A program made the position numbers and the translations under genes. The notes below the pieces were generated by a model. That model saw nothing but the letters and a program-made list of their open reading frames with translations. It did not search any database and had not been told where the DNA came from. A DNA stretch of 64,000 nucleotides, taken from positions 1,364,001 through 1,428,000 of the forward strand of contig NZ_CP014160.1 of the NCBI RefSeq assembly GCF_001543145.1, in the 5' to 3' direction. How positions within the stretch are numbered: position 1 is the stretch's first letter; the number at the start of each line of letters is the position of its first letter. Source of the DNA: Aerococcus sanguinicola. Its GTDB lineage: Bacteria; Bacillota; Bacilli; Lactobacillales; Aerococcaceae. Of the stretch, positions 1 to 7,794 are shown piece by piece.

Positions 1-66
1 CAAGCAAGCGACCGCCGCGCCTTCTTCCTCCCCGACCACTTCCAGGCTTCTTCTTTAGAAATCTAG
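1..66 (+). CDS. 3' end of an unidentified gene (partial)
   Basis: Frame 1 is open from the first base to a TAG at 64-66 and gives the last 21 residues of a protein, ending in ASSLEI. The piece is too short to assign a family. It converges on the next gene, and the two share a bidirectional terminator. That this frame is coding is inferred from its position just before the terminator. Confidence 0.5.
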   Translation, partial: QASDRRAFFLPDHFQASSLEI

Positions 67-74
67 AAACTAAA

Positions 75-111
75 AAAGCCAACTCCTATTTTACGGAGAG
101 TTGGCTTTCGT
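75..111. terminator. bidirectional intrinsic terminator
   Basis: An 11-bp perfect stem (AAAGCCAACTC at 75-85 with GAGTTGGCTTT at 98-108) has a T-rich tail on the plus side and an A-rich flank that becomes a U tract on the minus side. It lies between two convergent genes and overlaps the last codons of the acyltransferase gene. Confidence 0.85.
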
Positions 112-814
112 TTTCTTCAAGCTGTTCAAGGGAAGGATCGGCCAGGCGGTTGAGTTCGTCTTGGAGGGCCTGGGCCATCAATTCCCGCTCCTTGCGAAAT
201 TTCATCCGACCAGTGAAGCGTAGGGGGCGGCCAATTTCAAATTCTTGTTTGTGCTTATTGGCGACTAGAGGGATGAATTGGATACGCTGACCATACTTTT
301 TAAAGTAGAGCTGGTCGATGGTTAGGAAACCCTCATAGAGTTCCCCGATGCTTTGGTCGCTATTTTGATAGTCGATGTCGGGGAAGATCGCGATGGGCTG
401 GCCAGCTTGGAGACTGGCCACGGATTCTCTGAAAGTCAGGCGGATCTTCTTACTTTGGCGGTAGACAGGGATGGACCGGGCGCTCTTGAGGAAGAAGACA
501 CTGATCCAGGCGGCTGGCCAGGCCACGCATTTGGCTAGGACTTGGGGCAGGCCAAAACGTTTGTAGAAGGTGTAGGAGCTGAAGTGCTTGTAACAGCTTT
601 TGAATTGGGTCAGTTTGGCGAAGACCCAAGGCCGCATGAAAACGGGCGTCCAGATCATCAGACGCAAGGGGCCCTTGAGGTTCTCGTGGTGGGAAACGAA
701 GATGGTCGGCTGATCAAGGTTCGGTAAATCTTCGCCATTAAACTGATACTTAGGCAGGAAGAGGCGGACGACACGCCTCAAAATGCGGAGGCTCCAACCA
801 AAATGTGCTGCCAT
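86..814 (-). CDS. PlsC-like lysophospholipid/glycerolipid acyltransferase family protein
   Basis: This 242-residue protein resembles the 1-acyl-glycerol-3-phosphate acyltransferase fold and would act at the inner face of the membrane, transferring acyl groups onto lipid intermediates. The N-terminal FVSHHENLKGP block sits where PlsC has its NHx4D motif, but the catalytic Asp position is not conserved. The FPDIDY block sits where PlsC has FPEG. I recall the same two substitutions in a recognisable Firmicutes subfamily, so this is probably a divergent clade and not a decayed gene. Substrate and activity are unknown. The gene is convergent with the partial gene at the window edge. Confidence 0.7.
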   Translation of the reverse strand: MAAHFGWSLRILRRVVRLFLPKYQFNGEDLPNLDQPTIFVSHHENLKGPLRLMIWTPVFMRPWVFAKLTQFKSCYKHFSSYTFYKRFGLPQVLAKCVAWPAAWISVFFLKSARSIPVYRQSKKIRLTFRESVASLQAGQPIAIFPDIDYQNSDQSIGELYEGFLTIDQLYFKKYGQRIQFIPLVANKHKQEFEIGRPLRFTGRMKFRKERELMAQALQDELNRLADPSLEQLEENESQLSVK

Positions 815-1012
815 GAAATCAACTCCTTAACCTAGCTATTGGTCAACTACCAGGAAATCTGGCTATCTCTTAAATAATCGTTAAGACTATTCTATCATAA
901 GCATAGCCTAGAACCACGTATAAGCCCTTATAAGCTGGCGAAAAATCTTGCACCCAGGCTTTTAATATGCTTAACTGGAAGAAAATATGGGTTATTTATT
1001 TCAAAATTTTGC

Positions 1013-1189
1013 TGAGCATACGTTTCGCTTTTTGAATTTGATTCTTAAAGAGCCATGGCACCGGCTCGAGCCAAGGTCTCTCGCCTAGCGAGCTTCAAAG
1101 GGCTAGTAAGGCTAAAGCCAACTATCCCTAATTCACATCGCTTGCTTAATCATGGCTAAGAATCAACTTCAAAGCTCCACTCCTGCTCA
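1013..1189 (+). repeat. 177-bp intergenic structured repeat, family 1, copy A
   Basis: The element fills most of the 459-bp gap 815-1273. It begins TGAGCA and ends TGCTCA, and long imperfect arms pair (GATTCTTA at 1040-1047 with TAAGAATC at 1157-1164; AGCCATG with CATGGCT). Inside are a GGCTCGAGCC palindrome, the hairpin CTCGCCTAGCGAG (1080-1092) and a hairpin closed by AGGG (1099-1102) and CCCT (1126-1129). The same layout recurs inverted at 29896-30072 and, enlarged, at 50383-50810, with compensatory changes in the stems. I see no ORF in it. The rest of the gap (815-1012 and 1190-1255) shows nothing clear. Confidence 0.85.
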
Positions 1190-1273
1190 AGTATACTGAT
1201 TTTTATAATAAGCCATCCAATTATTTATAAAAAATAAACTATAAATTTAAAATCGCAAAGAAGGTGGTTGTTG

Positions 1274-2674
1274 ATGACTAAGAAAAATTATCCGACTGAA
1301 CAACTGGAAGTGGAAGTCAAAGCCCTTGATGACAAGGGAATGGGGCTGGCGACTTATCGCTTTCCCGATACAGACCAGGGTAAGGGACGGAAGTTGAAGC
1401 TCCGCATCCCTAAGGCCTTACCTGGGGACCGGCTCTTGATTACAGTTCCCAATGCTCGGGGACGGCGCCGGGCTTGCTTAACTTATGACCGGATCCTGGA
1501 AGCTGCGCCGAGCCGGATCGGCGGCTATGAACTCGACCAGGCCCAAGTGGGTGGAGCACCGCTCGAATTTATGGCCTATGAGGACCAACTAGCCTTTAAG
1601 CAGGCCATGGCCCAGACCTATCTAGCGGACCAAGGCTTTGACCCAGACCTCGTGGGGGAAGTCTGGGGGATGGAGGATCCCTACCATTACCGCAATAAGA
1701 TTGAACTCAGCTTCTCCAAGGAGGGGGCTTTGGGCTTCTTTGCCCAGGGCGACCAGTATCAGATTGTGGACTGGCAGGACAACCTCCTAGCTCCTGAGAT
1801 CTTCATGAAGCTTAAAGAAGAAATCCAAGCCTGGCAAGAGCACTGGGGTCTGGCTGGCTATGATAAGAAAACCAAGCAAGGCCTCCTGCGTCAATTGCTC
1901 CTCCGTCAAGGCCAGAAGACTGGGGAAGTGATGCTGGCCTTATTCGCCAAGGAAGACAGCAGCCAGTTCCCCGAAGCCGTTGCGGACCTAATCTGGCGGA
2001 TGGGCGCCTATACCGAGGTGAAGAGCTTGATGTGGATTAAGAACACGGAGATTGCTGATAAGATGGGTGCGGACCAAGTAACCGTCTTAGCGGGCCGTGA
2101 CTATATCCGCGATGAACTGGCTGGCTTCCACTACCGCCTCTACTTCGATACCTTCTTCCAGCCTAACCCTAGCCAGGCCCAGCGAATGATTGACCTCGTC
2201 CTGGACTGGGCGGACCTGACTGACCAGAGCCTGGTCATCGACCTCTTCTGTGGGGTCGGCACCTTCAGCCTGCCCCTAGCCCAGCAGGCCAAGGCCCTTG
2301 CTGGGATCGAAATCGTCGACCAGTCCATTGAATCCGCCAAGCGTAACGCCCGGGAGAACGGGCTCGACAATACTCACTTTATGGCCCGTGATGCCCGACG
2401 CGGCTTGACTGAGATTGAAGACGACTGGGGTCAAGCAGACCTCTTGCTCCTCGATCCACCCCGCAATGGAGCAGGGGGCAAGGTCATGCGCCGGATCGGA
2501 CGCTTGGGCACCAATAAGATCATCTATGTCTCCTGCAATCCCAAGACCCTGGCCACTGACATGGCTTGGCTCAGAGACTACGGCTACCAGCTCAGCAAAA
2601 TCCAACTCGTCGATCAGTTTCCCCATACCCAGCATGTGGAGGCCGTGGCTTTGTTGGAGAAAGAAAGGCTATAA
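1274..2674 (+). CDS. rlmCD: 23S rRNA (uracil-5-)-methyltransferase, RlmCD/RumA family
   Basis: This SAM-dependent enzyme should methylate C5 of uridines in 23S rRNA. It has an N-terminal TRAM-like domain (about residues 5-70), a central domain and a C-terminal Rossmann methyltransferase domain with the SAM loop DLFCGVGTFSLP, the LLLLDPPRNG motif and the catalytic-cysteine block YVSCNPKTLATD. I start it at ATG 1274, because AAGGTGG at 1261-1267 is 6 bases upstream; TTG codons at 1268 and 1271 are also in frame. The cysteine cluster that binds a 4Fe-4S centre in RumA is absent from the stretch after the TRAM domain. A terminator follows. The family is clear, but the exact target uridines cannot be read from sequence. 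Confidence 0.9.
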   Translation: MTKKNYPTEQLEVEVKALDDKGMGLATYRFPDTDQGKGRKLKLRIPKALPGDRLLITVPNARGRRRACLTYDRILEAAPSRIGGYELDQAQVGGAPLEFMAYEDQLAFKQAMAQTYLADQGFDPDLVGEVWGMEDPYHYRNKIELSFSKEGALGFFAQGDQYQIVDWQDNLLAPEIFMKLKEEIQAWQEHWGLAGYDKKTKQGLLRQLLLRQGQKTGEVMLALFAKEDSSQFPEAVADLIWRMGAYTEVKSLMWIKNTEIADKMGADQVTVLAGRDYIRDELAGFHYRLYFDTFFQPNPSQAQRMIDLVLDWADLTDQSLVIDLFCGVGTFSLPLAQQAKALAGIEIVDQSIESAKRNARENGLDNTHFMARDARRGLTEIEDDWGQADLLLLDPPRNGAGGKVMRRIGRLGTNKIIYVSCNPKTLATDMAWLRDYGYQLSKIQLVDQFPHTQHVEAVALLEKERL

Positions 2675-2684
2675 ATAAGATAAC

Positions 2685-2732
2685 AGCGAGTTCCCCTGGA
2701 GTTGCGGCTTCTAGGGGAGCTCGCTTTTTGGT
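2685..2732 (+). terminator. intrinsic terminator after the rRNA methyltransferase
   Basis: AGCGAGTTCCCCT at 2685-2697 pairs, with one mismatch, with AGGGGAGCTCGCT at 2713-2725, and a T run follows. Confidence 0.85.
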
Positions 2733-2899
2733 TATTAGAGGAGAAATGAGCTGGACTCTGCTAGAATGAGGGTAGGCGTATTGGGAAACTGGTCGACGAT
2801 TTTGGGAAGAATGTACAAACTAGGTTTCAATAAATTTCCACTTTTTTCGTAAGTTGAAAGTGATAATTAACCTAGATTTAAAGCAGGGGAGTAATGACT

Positions 2900-3367
2900 A
2901 TGAGAAAAAAGAAGATTGCAATTGTGTCTAATCTTTTATTGCTTATATGGTTTTCACTGGATATGTTTGGGGTGAAAGTCGGTGATAAGTATTTAGTTGA
3001 GGGAGCTTTGAAGGAAGATGGCATGTTTATGCTCATTTCTATCATTGTATTCTTTGTATTTTTGTTTACTGATAAGATAGGTAAATATATTCAATTAGGT
3101 TGGTTAGCTGGCTGGTTTATATTACAATTCCTTGCCCACGAATGGTATACGATTTTCGGAAAAGGCTTGATGGGTAGTGTTGAAGGTAAAATTGCTTATT
3201 TTGAAGATTGTATCCAACTCATAAGCATACCGGGAAGATATGTACCTGACTTATGGCACATTGTTCTGCATGTTTTAATTATTATCGCATTCATCGCTAC
3301 ACTCAGAGTGCCTAATGAAAACGAAAAAATCAATTTGCGAAGGTCATCAGAAAACGAAAAAAGATAG
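2900..3367 (+). CDS. small membrane protein of unknown function
   Basis: I do not recognise this 155-residue protein. It has four likely membrane segments: near the N-terminus (SNLLLLIWFSLDMFGV), around residues 45-62, around 68-90, and near the C-terminus (LWHIVLHVLIIIAFIATL). A charged, Lys/Glu/Arg-rich cytoplasmic tail follows. AGGGGAG at 2885-2891 lies only 2 bases before ATG 2894 but 8 bases before ATG 2900, so the second ATG is preferred. It stands alone between a terminator and sppA. The 214-bp gap that follows (3368-3581) holds nothing I can identify. Confidence 0.6.
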   Translation: MRKKKIAIVSNLLLLIWFSLDMFGVKVGDKYLVEGALKEDGMFMLISIIVFFVFLFTDKIGKYIQLGWLAGWFILQFLAHEWYTIFGKGLMGSVEGKIAYFEDCIQLISIPGRYVPDLWHIVLHVLIIIAFIATLRVPNENEKINLRRSSENEKR

Positions 3368-3581
3368 TTTTGCCAATTTAATGGCTAGCGATGATGAGAG
3401 GAGCTCCTGAGATGTTTTTTTCTATTAGAGAGGGAAGCAGCATGGTAAAGCTGTAACTATAAAAATATAACAATAAAGTATCATATTCCCTTTACCTTCC
3501 AGCTGTTATACAATGGATTTATCCACCTCATCGCTGCAGAGAATTGTGTGGTAAATCTTAAATTGAAAAAGGACTGATGGC

Positions 3582-5285
3582 ATGTTTATTGTTCGAGCAT
3601 TGATCGAAGGCTTTCTAGTCGCTGTGATTTTTATTGCCTTACTAGGGATCTTGGCTGGGATCGTTTATAAGAAGCTGAAGGCTAAGTCTCCGACTAAAGA
3701 AGTGATGACCAAGGAAGTTAGACAAGTGGTAATTGATACACATGATTTGAAAGAAGACCAAGCAAGCTCCCTGATATCCGGGGACGCAGGCGACTTATAT
3801 TATACTTTCCTAGCTAAATTAGAAGACTTAGTGGATGATCCACAGATCGAGCGGGTATACCTAGACGTTGATCAGATGGATTTAACTTTAGCTCAAATTG
3901 AAGAGCTTCTTCCTCTGTTCGAAAAGATGGCGAAGCATAAGGAAGTCATTGCTTATGGCACAGATTTCAACCAACAGAATTATCGTATGGCCTTACTAGC
4001 ATCCAAGATTTATATGCTAGATACCAATAATGCTAGCTTATGCTTGCGAGGTTATGCTTATTACGATCTCTACCTCAAAGATTTCTTGGCTAAGTTTGGT
4101 GTGAAGATGCATGTCTTATCAATTGGAGACTATAAGGTAGCAGGTGAAGCTTACCACCATAATCAGATGAGCCCTGCTAGGCGAGAATCCCTGCAAGTAA
4201 TGGGGGATGAGGCCTTGGCGTATTTCACCAATTTAGTGAAGCAAAAGCGTGGAGTAGATATTGAGGGGGCAGTCCTGTCAGGAGAACTTGTTTTAGCTGA
4301 TCGCCAGCAAGCCTTAGACTTAGGCTTGATTGATGGCTGCTTAGGCTATAAGGAATTAGCTATTCATGACTTAGAGCGCACGGTTTCCTTTGATACTTAT
4401 AAGTGTTTATCGGATAAGGGAGATTCATTTGGCCTAAAGTCGATGAAAAATCCTTTTAGTCGATCAAGCGACCAAGATGAGATCGCACTGGTCTGTCTTT
4501 CAGGGACGATTCAATCCAAACCTGGCCAAAAAACGCATATTTCTTATGAGAATGTCAAGAATAAGGTCGAACAGCTCAAGCAGATGGACCATGTGCGTGG
4601 TCTAGTTATTCGAATTGATAGCCCGGGTGGGGAAGCCTTTGAAGCAGAGAAGATCTATCAACTATTCAAGCATTTAGACTTACCGATCTATATTTCGATG
4701 GGAGATTATTGTGCCAGTGGAGGCTATTATATTGCCTGTGCAGGGGACCGGCTATTCGCTAATCGAAACAGCTTAACGGGATCGATTGGAGTGGTTGCCA
4801 TGGTTCCAGAATTTACTGGTGCTGTGGAGAAGCTAGATCTCCATCTAGAGAGCGTCAGCAAGGGAGAAGCCACAGATTTCTTGAACCCATTCGAGCCCCT
4901 GTCTGATGAATCGAAGGACCGTCTCACCCGTAATATGGAGGCCGTCTACGCTGAGTTTAAGGATCGGGTATCGCTCGCGAGAAAGATAGCGGAAGACGAC
5001 TTAGAGCCCTTAGCTGGTGGCCGGGTTTATCTGGGGCAAGCTGCCCTCCAAAAAGGTCTAGTCGATAATATCGGGTCTCTGAATGATTGCGTGGAAGCTT
5101 TAGCTGATCATCTAGAACTTGAAGATCCAGCCCTTGTCTATATCCAAGAGAAAGTCGATAGCCGTGACTTGCTCAAACAAGTAGGCGGGCCTCTGACTTT
5201 AAACACAGTAGAAGACCTCTTGAAGGGACACTTGCTTGAAAAGAATCCCCTTCAGTTCTATGAGGCGGTTCGTCGGAGAATTTAG
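3582..5285 (+). CDS. sppA: signal peptide peptidase SppA, long (67 kDa-type) form
   Basis: This S49 family membrane serine protease digests leftover signal peptides. An N-terminal membrane anchor (about residues 4-30) is followed by two tandem S49 domains. The N-terminal half carries the SIGDYKVAGEAY block with the presumed general-base Lys185. The C-terminal half carries the IRIDSPGG block and the nucleophile in DYCASGGYYIA (Ser379). At 567 residues it matches the duplicated E. coli-type SppA rather than the roughly 330-residue form usual in Firmicutes. The AAAGGA site near 3567 is well placed for ATG 3582. It appears monocistronic, with a terminator downstream. Confidence 0.85.
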   Translation: MFIVRALIEGFLVAVIFIALLGILAGIVYKKLKAKSPTKEVMTKEVRQVVIDTHDLKEDQASSLISGDAGDLYYTFLAKLEDLVDDPQIERVYLDVDQMDLTLAQIEELLPLFEKMAKHKEVIAYGTDFNQQNYRMALLASKIYMLDTNNASLCLRGYAYYDLYLKDFLAKFGVKMHVLSIGDYKVAGEAYHHNQMSPARRESLQVMGDEALAYFTNLVKQKRGVDIEGAVLSGELVLADRQQALDLGLIDGCLGYKELAIHDLERTVSFDTYKCLSDKGDSFGLKSMKNPFSRSSDQDEIALVCLSGTIQSKPGQKTHISYENVKNKVEQLKQMDHVRGLVIRIDSPGGEAFEAEKIYQLFKHLDLPIYISMGDYCASGGYYIACAGDRLFANRNSLTGSIGVVAMVPEFTGAVEKLDLHLESVSKGEATDFLNPFEPLSDESKDRLTRNMEAVYAEFKDRVSLARKIAEDDLEPLAGGRVYLGQAALQKGLVDNIGSLNDCVEALADHLELEDPALVYIQEKVDSRDLLKQVGGPLTLNTVEDLLKGHLLEKNPLQFYEAVRRRI

Positions 5286-5350
5286 CAGAGATTGAAAATA
5301 GCTAAAACTTTGAACTGTTCTTGTTAAGCTGATAGTTAAATAAATCTTTT

Positions 5351-5383
5351 ACCATGTGTGATTTTGTCATGCATGGTTTTTAT
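5351..5383 (+). terminator. intrinsic terminator after sppA
   Basis: ACCATG at 5351-5356 pairs with CATGGT at 5372-5377. The inner GTGA/TCAT pairing extends the stem, and a TTTTTATTT tail follows. Confidence 0.7.
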
Positions 5384-5544
5384 TTGGACTTCCAAGGAGC
5401 ATTTCCTCACAATCTTTCAAGGGATTAAGGATGATTTTTTTGAATTCTGATATTTTCCTGAATATTTCTTTCTATAATCTAATTGTTCTCAAGTTCAAAT
5501 ATTTGAAATCTAAAGAGAATAAAGCATAAGACGAGGTGAATTAG

Positions 5545-6258
5545 ATGCATACTATAGAAATTAGACAAGTGACAAAGACCATTCATAAAACAGCAATTCT
5601 TGAAAATATTAGTTTTACAGCTGAAGAAGGTAAAATTACTGCCTTTTTAGGTCCAAATGGCGCCGGTAAGAGCTCAACCTTACGTATTTTGCTAGGATTA
5701 GACCAAGCTGATTCAGGAACAGCTCTGATTGGCGGAAAAAGATATAAGAATATACTTTATCCACTTTTAACAGTAGGTGCTTCATTTGATGGTGTAGGCG
5801 CTCCCGATAGTAGGACTGTGACTCAACACCTCAAAATTGCTGCAGCTAGCAATGGAATACCTTTTTCTCGCATTGATGAGGTTTTGTCATTGACAGATAT
5901 TACTGCAAAAGCAAATGCTAAAATTGCTAGTCTATCCTTAGGAGAAGGGCAGCGCTTAGGCATTGCAACAGCTTTGTTAGGGGACCCACAGTACTTAATT
6001 CTTGATGAACCTACTAACGGACTTGATCCGAGTGGTATTCGTTGGTTTAGAGAATTTATTCGACAACAGGCGAATAGAGGAAGAACGGTCCTCTTATCTT
6101 CTCATATATTATCTGAAGTTGAAGCGGTTACTGATTATGTTGTATTCATTAATAAGGGGCATGTTATAGCTAAGAGCTCTTTACCACTAATTATGAAAGA
6201 TTGTAGTAGTTTAGAAGATGTCTTCTTCAATCTGATCGGAGACAATCATGAAAAATAG
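5545..6258 (+). CDS. ABC transporter ATP-binding protein, bacteriocin-immunity (LanF) type
   Basis: This 237-residue ATPase should energise the two permeases encoded next to it. It has Walker A GPNGAGKSS, signature LSLGEGQRLGIA, Walker B YLILDEPTNGLDP and the switch His in LLSSHILSEVE. The resemblance is to the LanF/BcrA group, which expels lantibiotics or bacitracin-like peptides from the membrane. GAGGTG at 5533-5538 precedes ATG 5545. It overlaps the next gene by 11 bases. A kinase/regulator pair follows the permeases, as is usual for peptide-induced immunity transporters. No bacteriocin precursor or modification gene lies nearby, so the substrate is unknown. Confidence 0.85.
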   Translation: MHTIEIRQVTKTIHKTAILENISFTAEEGKITAFLGPNGAGKSSTLRILLGLDQADSGTALIGGKRYKNILYPLLTVGASFDGVGAPDSRTVTQHLKIAAASNGIPFSRIDEVLSLTDITAKANAKIASLSLGEGQRLGIATALLGDPQYLILDEPTNGLDPSGIRWFREFIRQQANRGRTVLLSSHILSEVEAVTDYVVFINKGHVIAKSSLPLIMKDCSSLEDVFFNLIGDNHEK

Positions 6259-7042
6259 ATCATTAATTAACGCAATTCAAGCAGAATTTCTGAAAATTAT
6301 TTACAGTAAAAGTACTCAGCTAGCGTTAATCACTACGTGTGTATTTCAGCCACTCTTAGCCTATTTTAGCTCTAGACAAATATTGACTGTTGGCCTTGAT
6401 GGAACACCTGATAGTAATCCAGAATTACTTGAAGCGATTCCACCGATTGAATACATGGGTTTTGATGCTGTTTTATTAGGAATATTAGCTATGATTATCC
6501 TAGCAAGTGTTCTAGGCAGTCTAGAATACAAGAATAATAGCCTTCGCACCAGTCTGCTATTGTACCCTAATAAGATTACATTTTTTCATATAAAAATATT
6601 AACTCACCTTTGTTTCTTTTTATTAATCTCAACGCTTTCAATCTACCTATCCATTGCAGCGAGTCAGCTTGCTCTAGGCTCTAGTGGACTTAATCCCATC
6701 TTTCTTAATGAACGAACTTGGCAATTGATTATGTTTGCTGTGATTTCATGGACTTTGCTAGCTGAATTGTCATATATCCTTGCTTTCTATGCTAAATCAG
6801 CCATACCTGTATTACTATTTTTAATCCCCCAGCTCTATAATTTAGGAAGTTTTCTAGCTGAACGATTCTTAATCGCTAGATTGCTCCCCGTTAGCTTAGC
6901 GACGAATCTCATTGCTAGCTCTCCGATTCAGCTAGCCCATACCCCAGTAATTACTGTTTTTTTCCTAACTTGTTGGGTATTGGTTATGGGATTACTAACT
7001 TATCATCAGTTCGTTAACTCAGATCTTAAGGAGATGAAATAA
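6248..7042 (+). CDS. ABC transporter permease, LanE/LanG-like (first)
   Basis: This 264-residue ABC-2 type permease has about six membrane segments, starting with a short cytoplasmic N-terminus and a first hydrophobic stretch at about residues 22-40. An extracytoplasmic loop of about 30 residues follows. It starts inside the end of the ATPase gene (GGAG at 6238) and is followed without a gap by the second permease, so the three subunits are translated as one operon. Size, order and topology fit the membrane half of a LanFEG-type lantibiotic self-protection transporter. The assignment is by context and topology; no residue motif fixes the substrate. Confidence 0.75.
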   Translation: MKNRSLINAIQAEFLKIIYSKSTQLALITTCVFQPLLAYFSSRQILTVGLDGTPDSNPELLEAIPPIEYMGFDAVLLGILAMIILASVLGSLEYKNNSLRTSLLLYPNKITFFHIKILTHLCFFLLISTLSIYLSIAASQLALGSSGLNPIFLNERTWQLIMFAVISWTLLAELSYILAFYAKSAIPVLLFLIPQLYNLGSFLAERFLIARLLPVSLATNLIASSPIQLAHTPVITVFFLTCWVLVMGLLTYHQFVNSDLKEMK

Positions 7043-7753
7043 ATGTTGAATAGTTTGCGAAGCGAATATTTGAAATTCTTCTATAATCCTTGGTTAAGTG
7101 GCACAGCCGTGACAACTATCTTACTAGTTCCAATGATGATCCTTTACTTGCACGAGAGTCCTAAAATTGTTAACGAGTCCTACGTGTGGGAGCAGTTAGC
7201 TGAGAGTTTCTATTTAGGACAAGCAGGCATTATAGTGATAAGTATTTTATATATTGGCCAGGAATATTTAAATGCTAGTCTGAGAAACTCCCTACTGGCA
7301 GTACCAAGGAGAATGAATATTCTATATAGTAAAGTTTTTGTTCTATTGTCAATTACATTTGGAATTTGGTTAATGACTGTAGCCCTGTCATTGCTTCTCG
7401 TTAGAATATATTACCAACAAGCGTTATCAAGTTCCTTATTGTCTCTCGTATGTTGCAGTGGTTTGCTCTTAGTTAGCCTTATTTTTATCTGCATTAGTTT
7501 AGTCATTATATCTAGGTCAATGTTGGTATCAACAGCTCTGCTGCTTTCTCTTTTACTAGGCTTGGGTCAGATTCTACTACAATTTAGCCCTTTCGTTAGT
7601 TATTGTCCTCTTATTGCTACTCTAAATTTATTCTTTGCCCAAGAAAATCCCTTATTTCTTCCTGTTTTTGAAGGGGTTATCGTTCAGTTTCTATGGTCTA
7701 TTTTATTAATAAACGTCGCTGGTTGGATATTTTGTAATCGATCTGTTCAATAA
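7043..7753 (+). CDS. ABC transporter permease, LanG/LanE-like (second)
   Basis: This 236-residue permease has six likely membrane segments. Its opening (MLNSLRSEYLKFFYNPWL) has the EYLKF pattern seen at the start of many LanE/LanG-type permeases, and it resembles the preceding gene's N-terminus. The start codon follows the previous stop codon directly, with AAGGAGATG upstream. It is the last transporter gene before the regulator/kinase reading frame 41 bases downstream. It presumably forms a heterodimeric channel with the first permease. Substrate unknown. Confidence 0.75.
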   Translation: MLNSLRSEYLKFFYNPWLSGTAVTTILLVPMMILYLHESPKIVNESYVWEQLAESFYLGQAGIIVISILYIGQEYLNASLRNSLLAVPRRMNILYSKVFVLLSITFGIWLMTVALSLLLVRIYYQQALSSSLLSLVCCSGLLLVSLIFICISLVIISRSMLVSTALLLSLLLGLGQILLQFSPFVSYCPLIATLNLFFAQENPLFLPVFEGVIVQFLWSILLINVAGWIFCNRSVQ

Positions 7754-7794
7754 AATACATACTAGCTAGAGAACTTTTGTGATATCATTTTACT

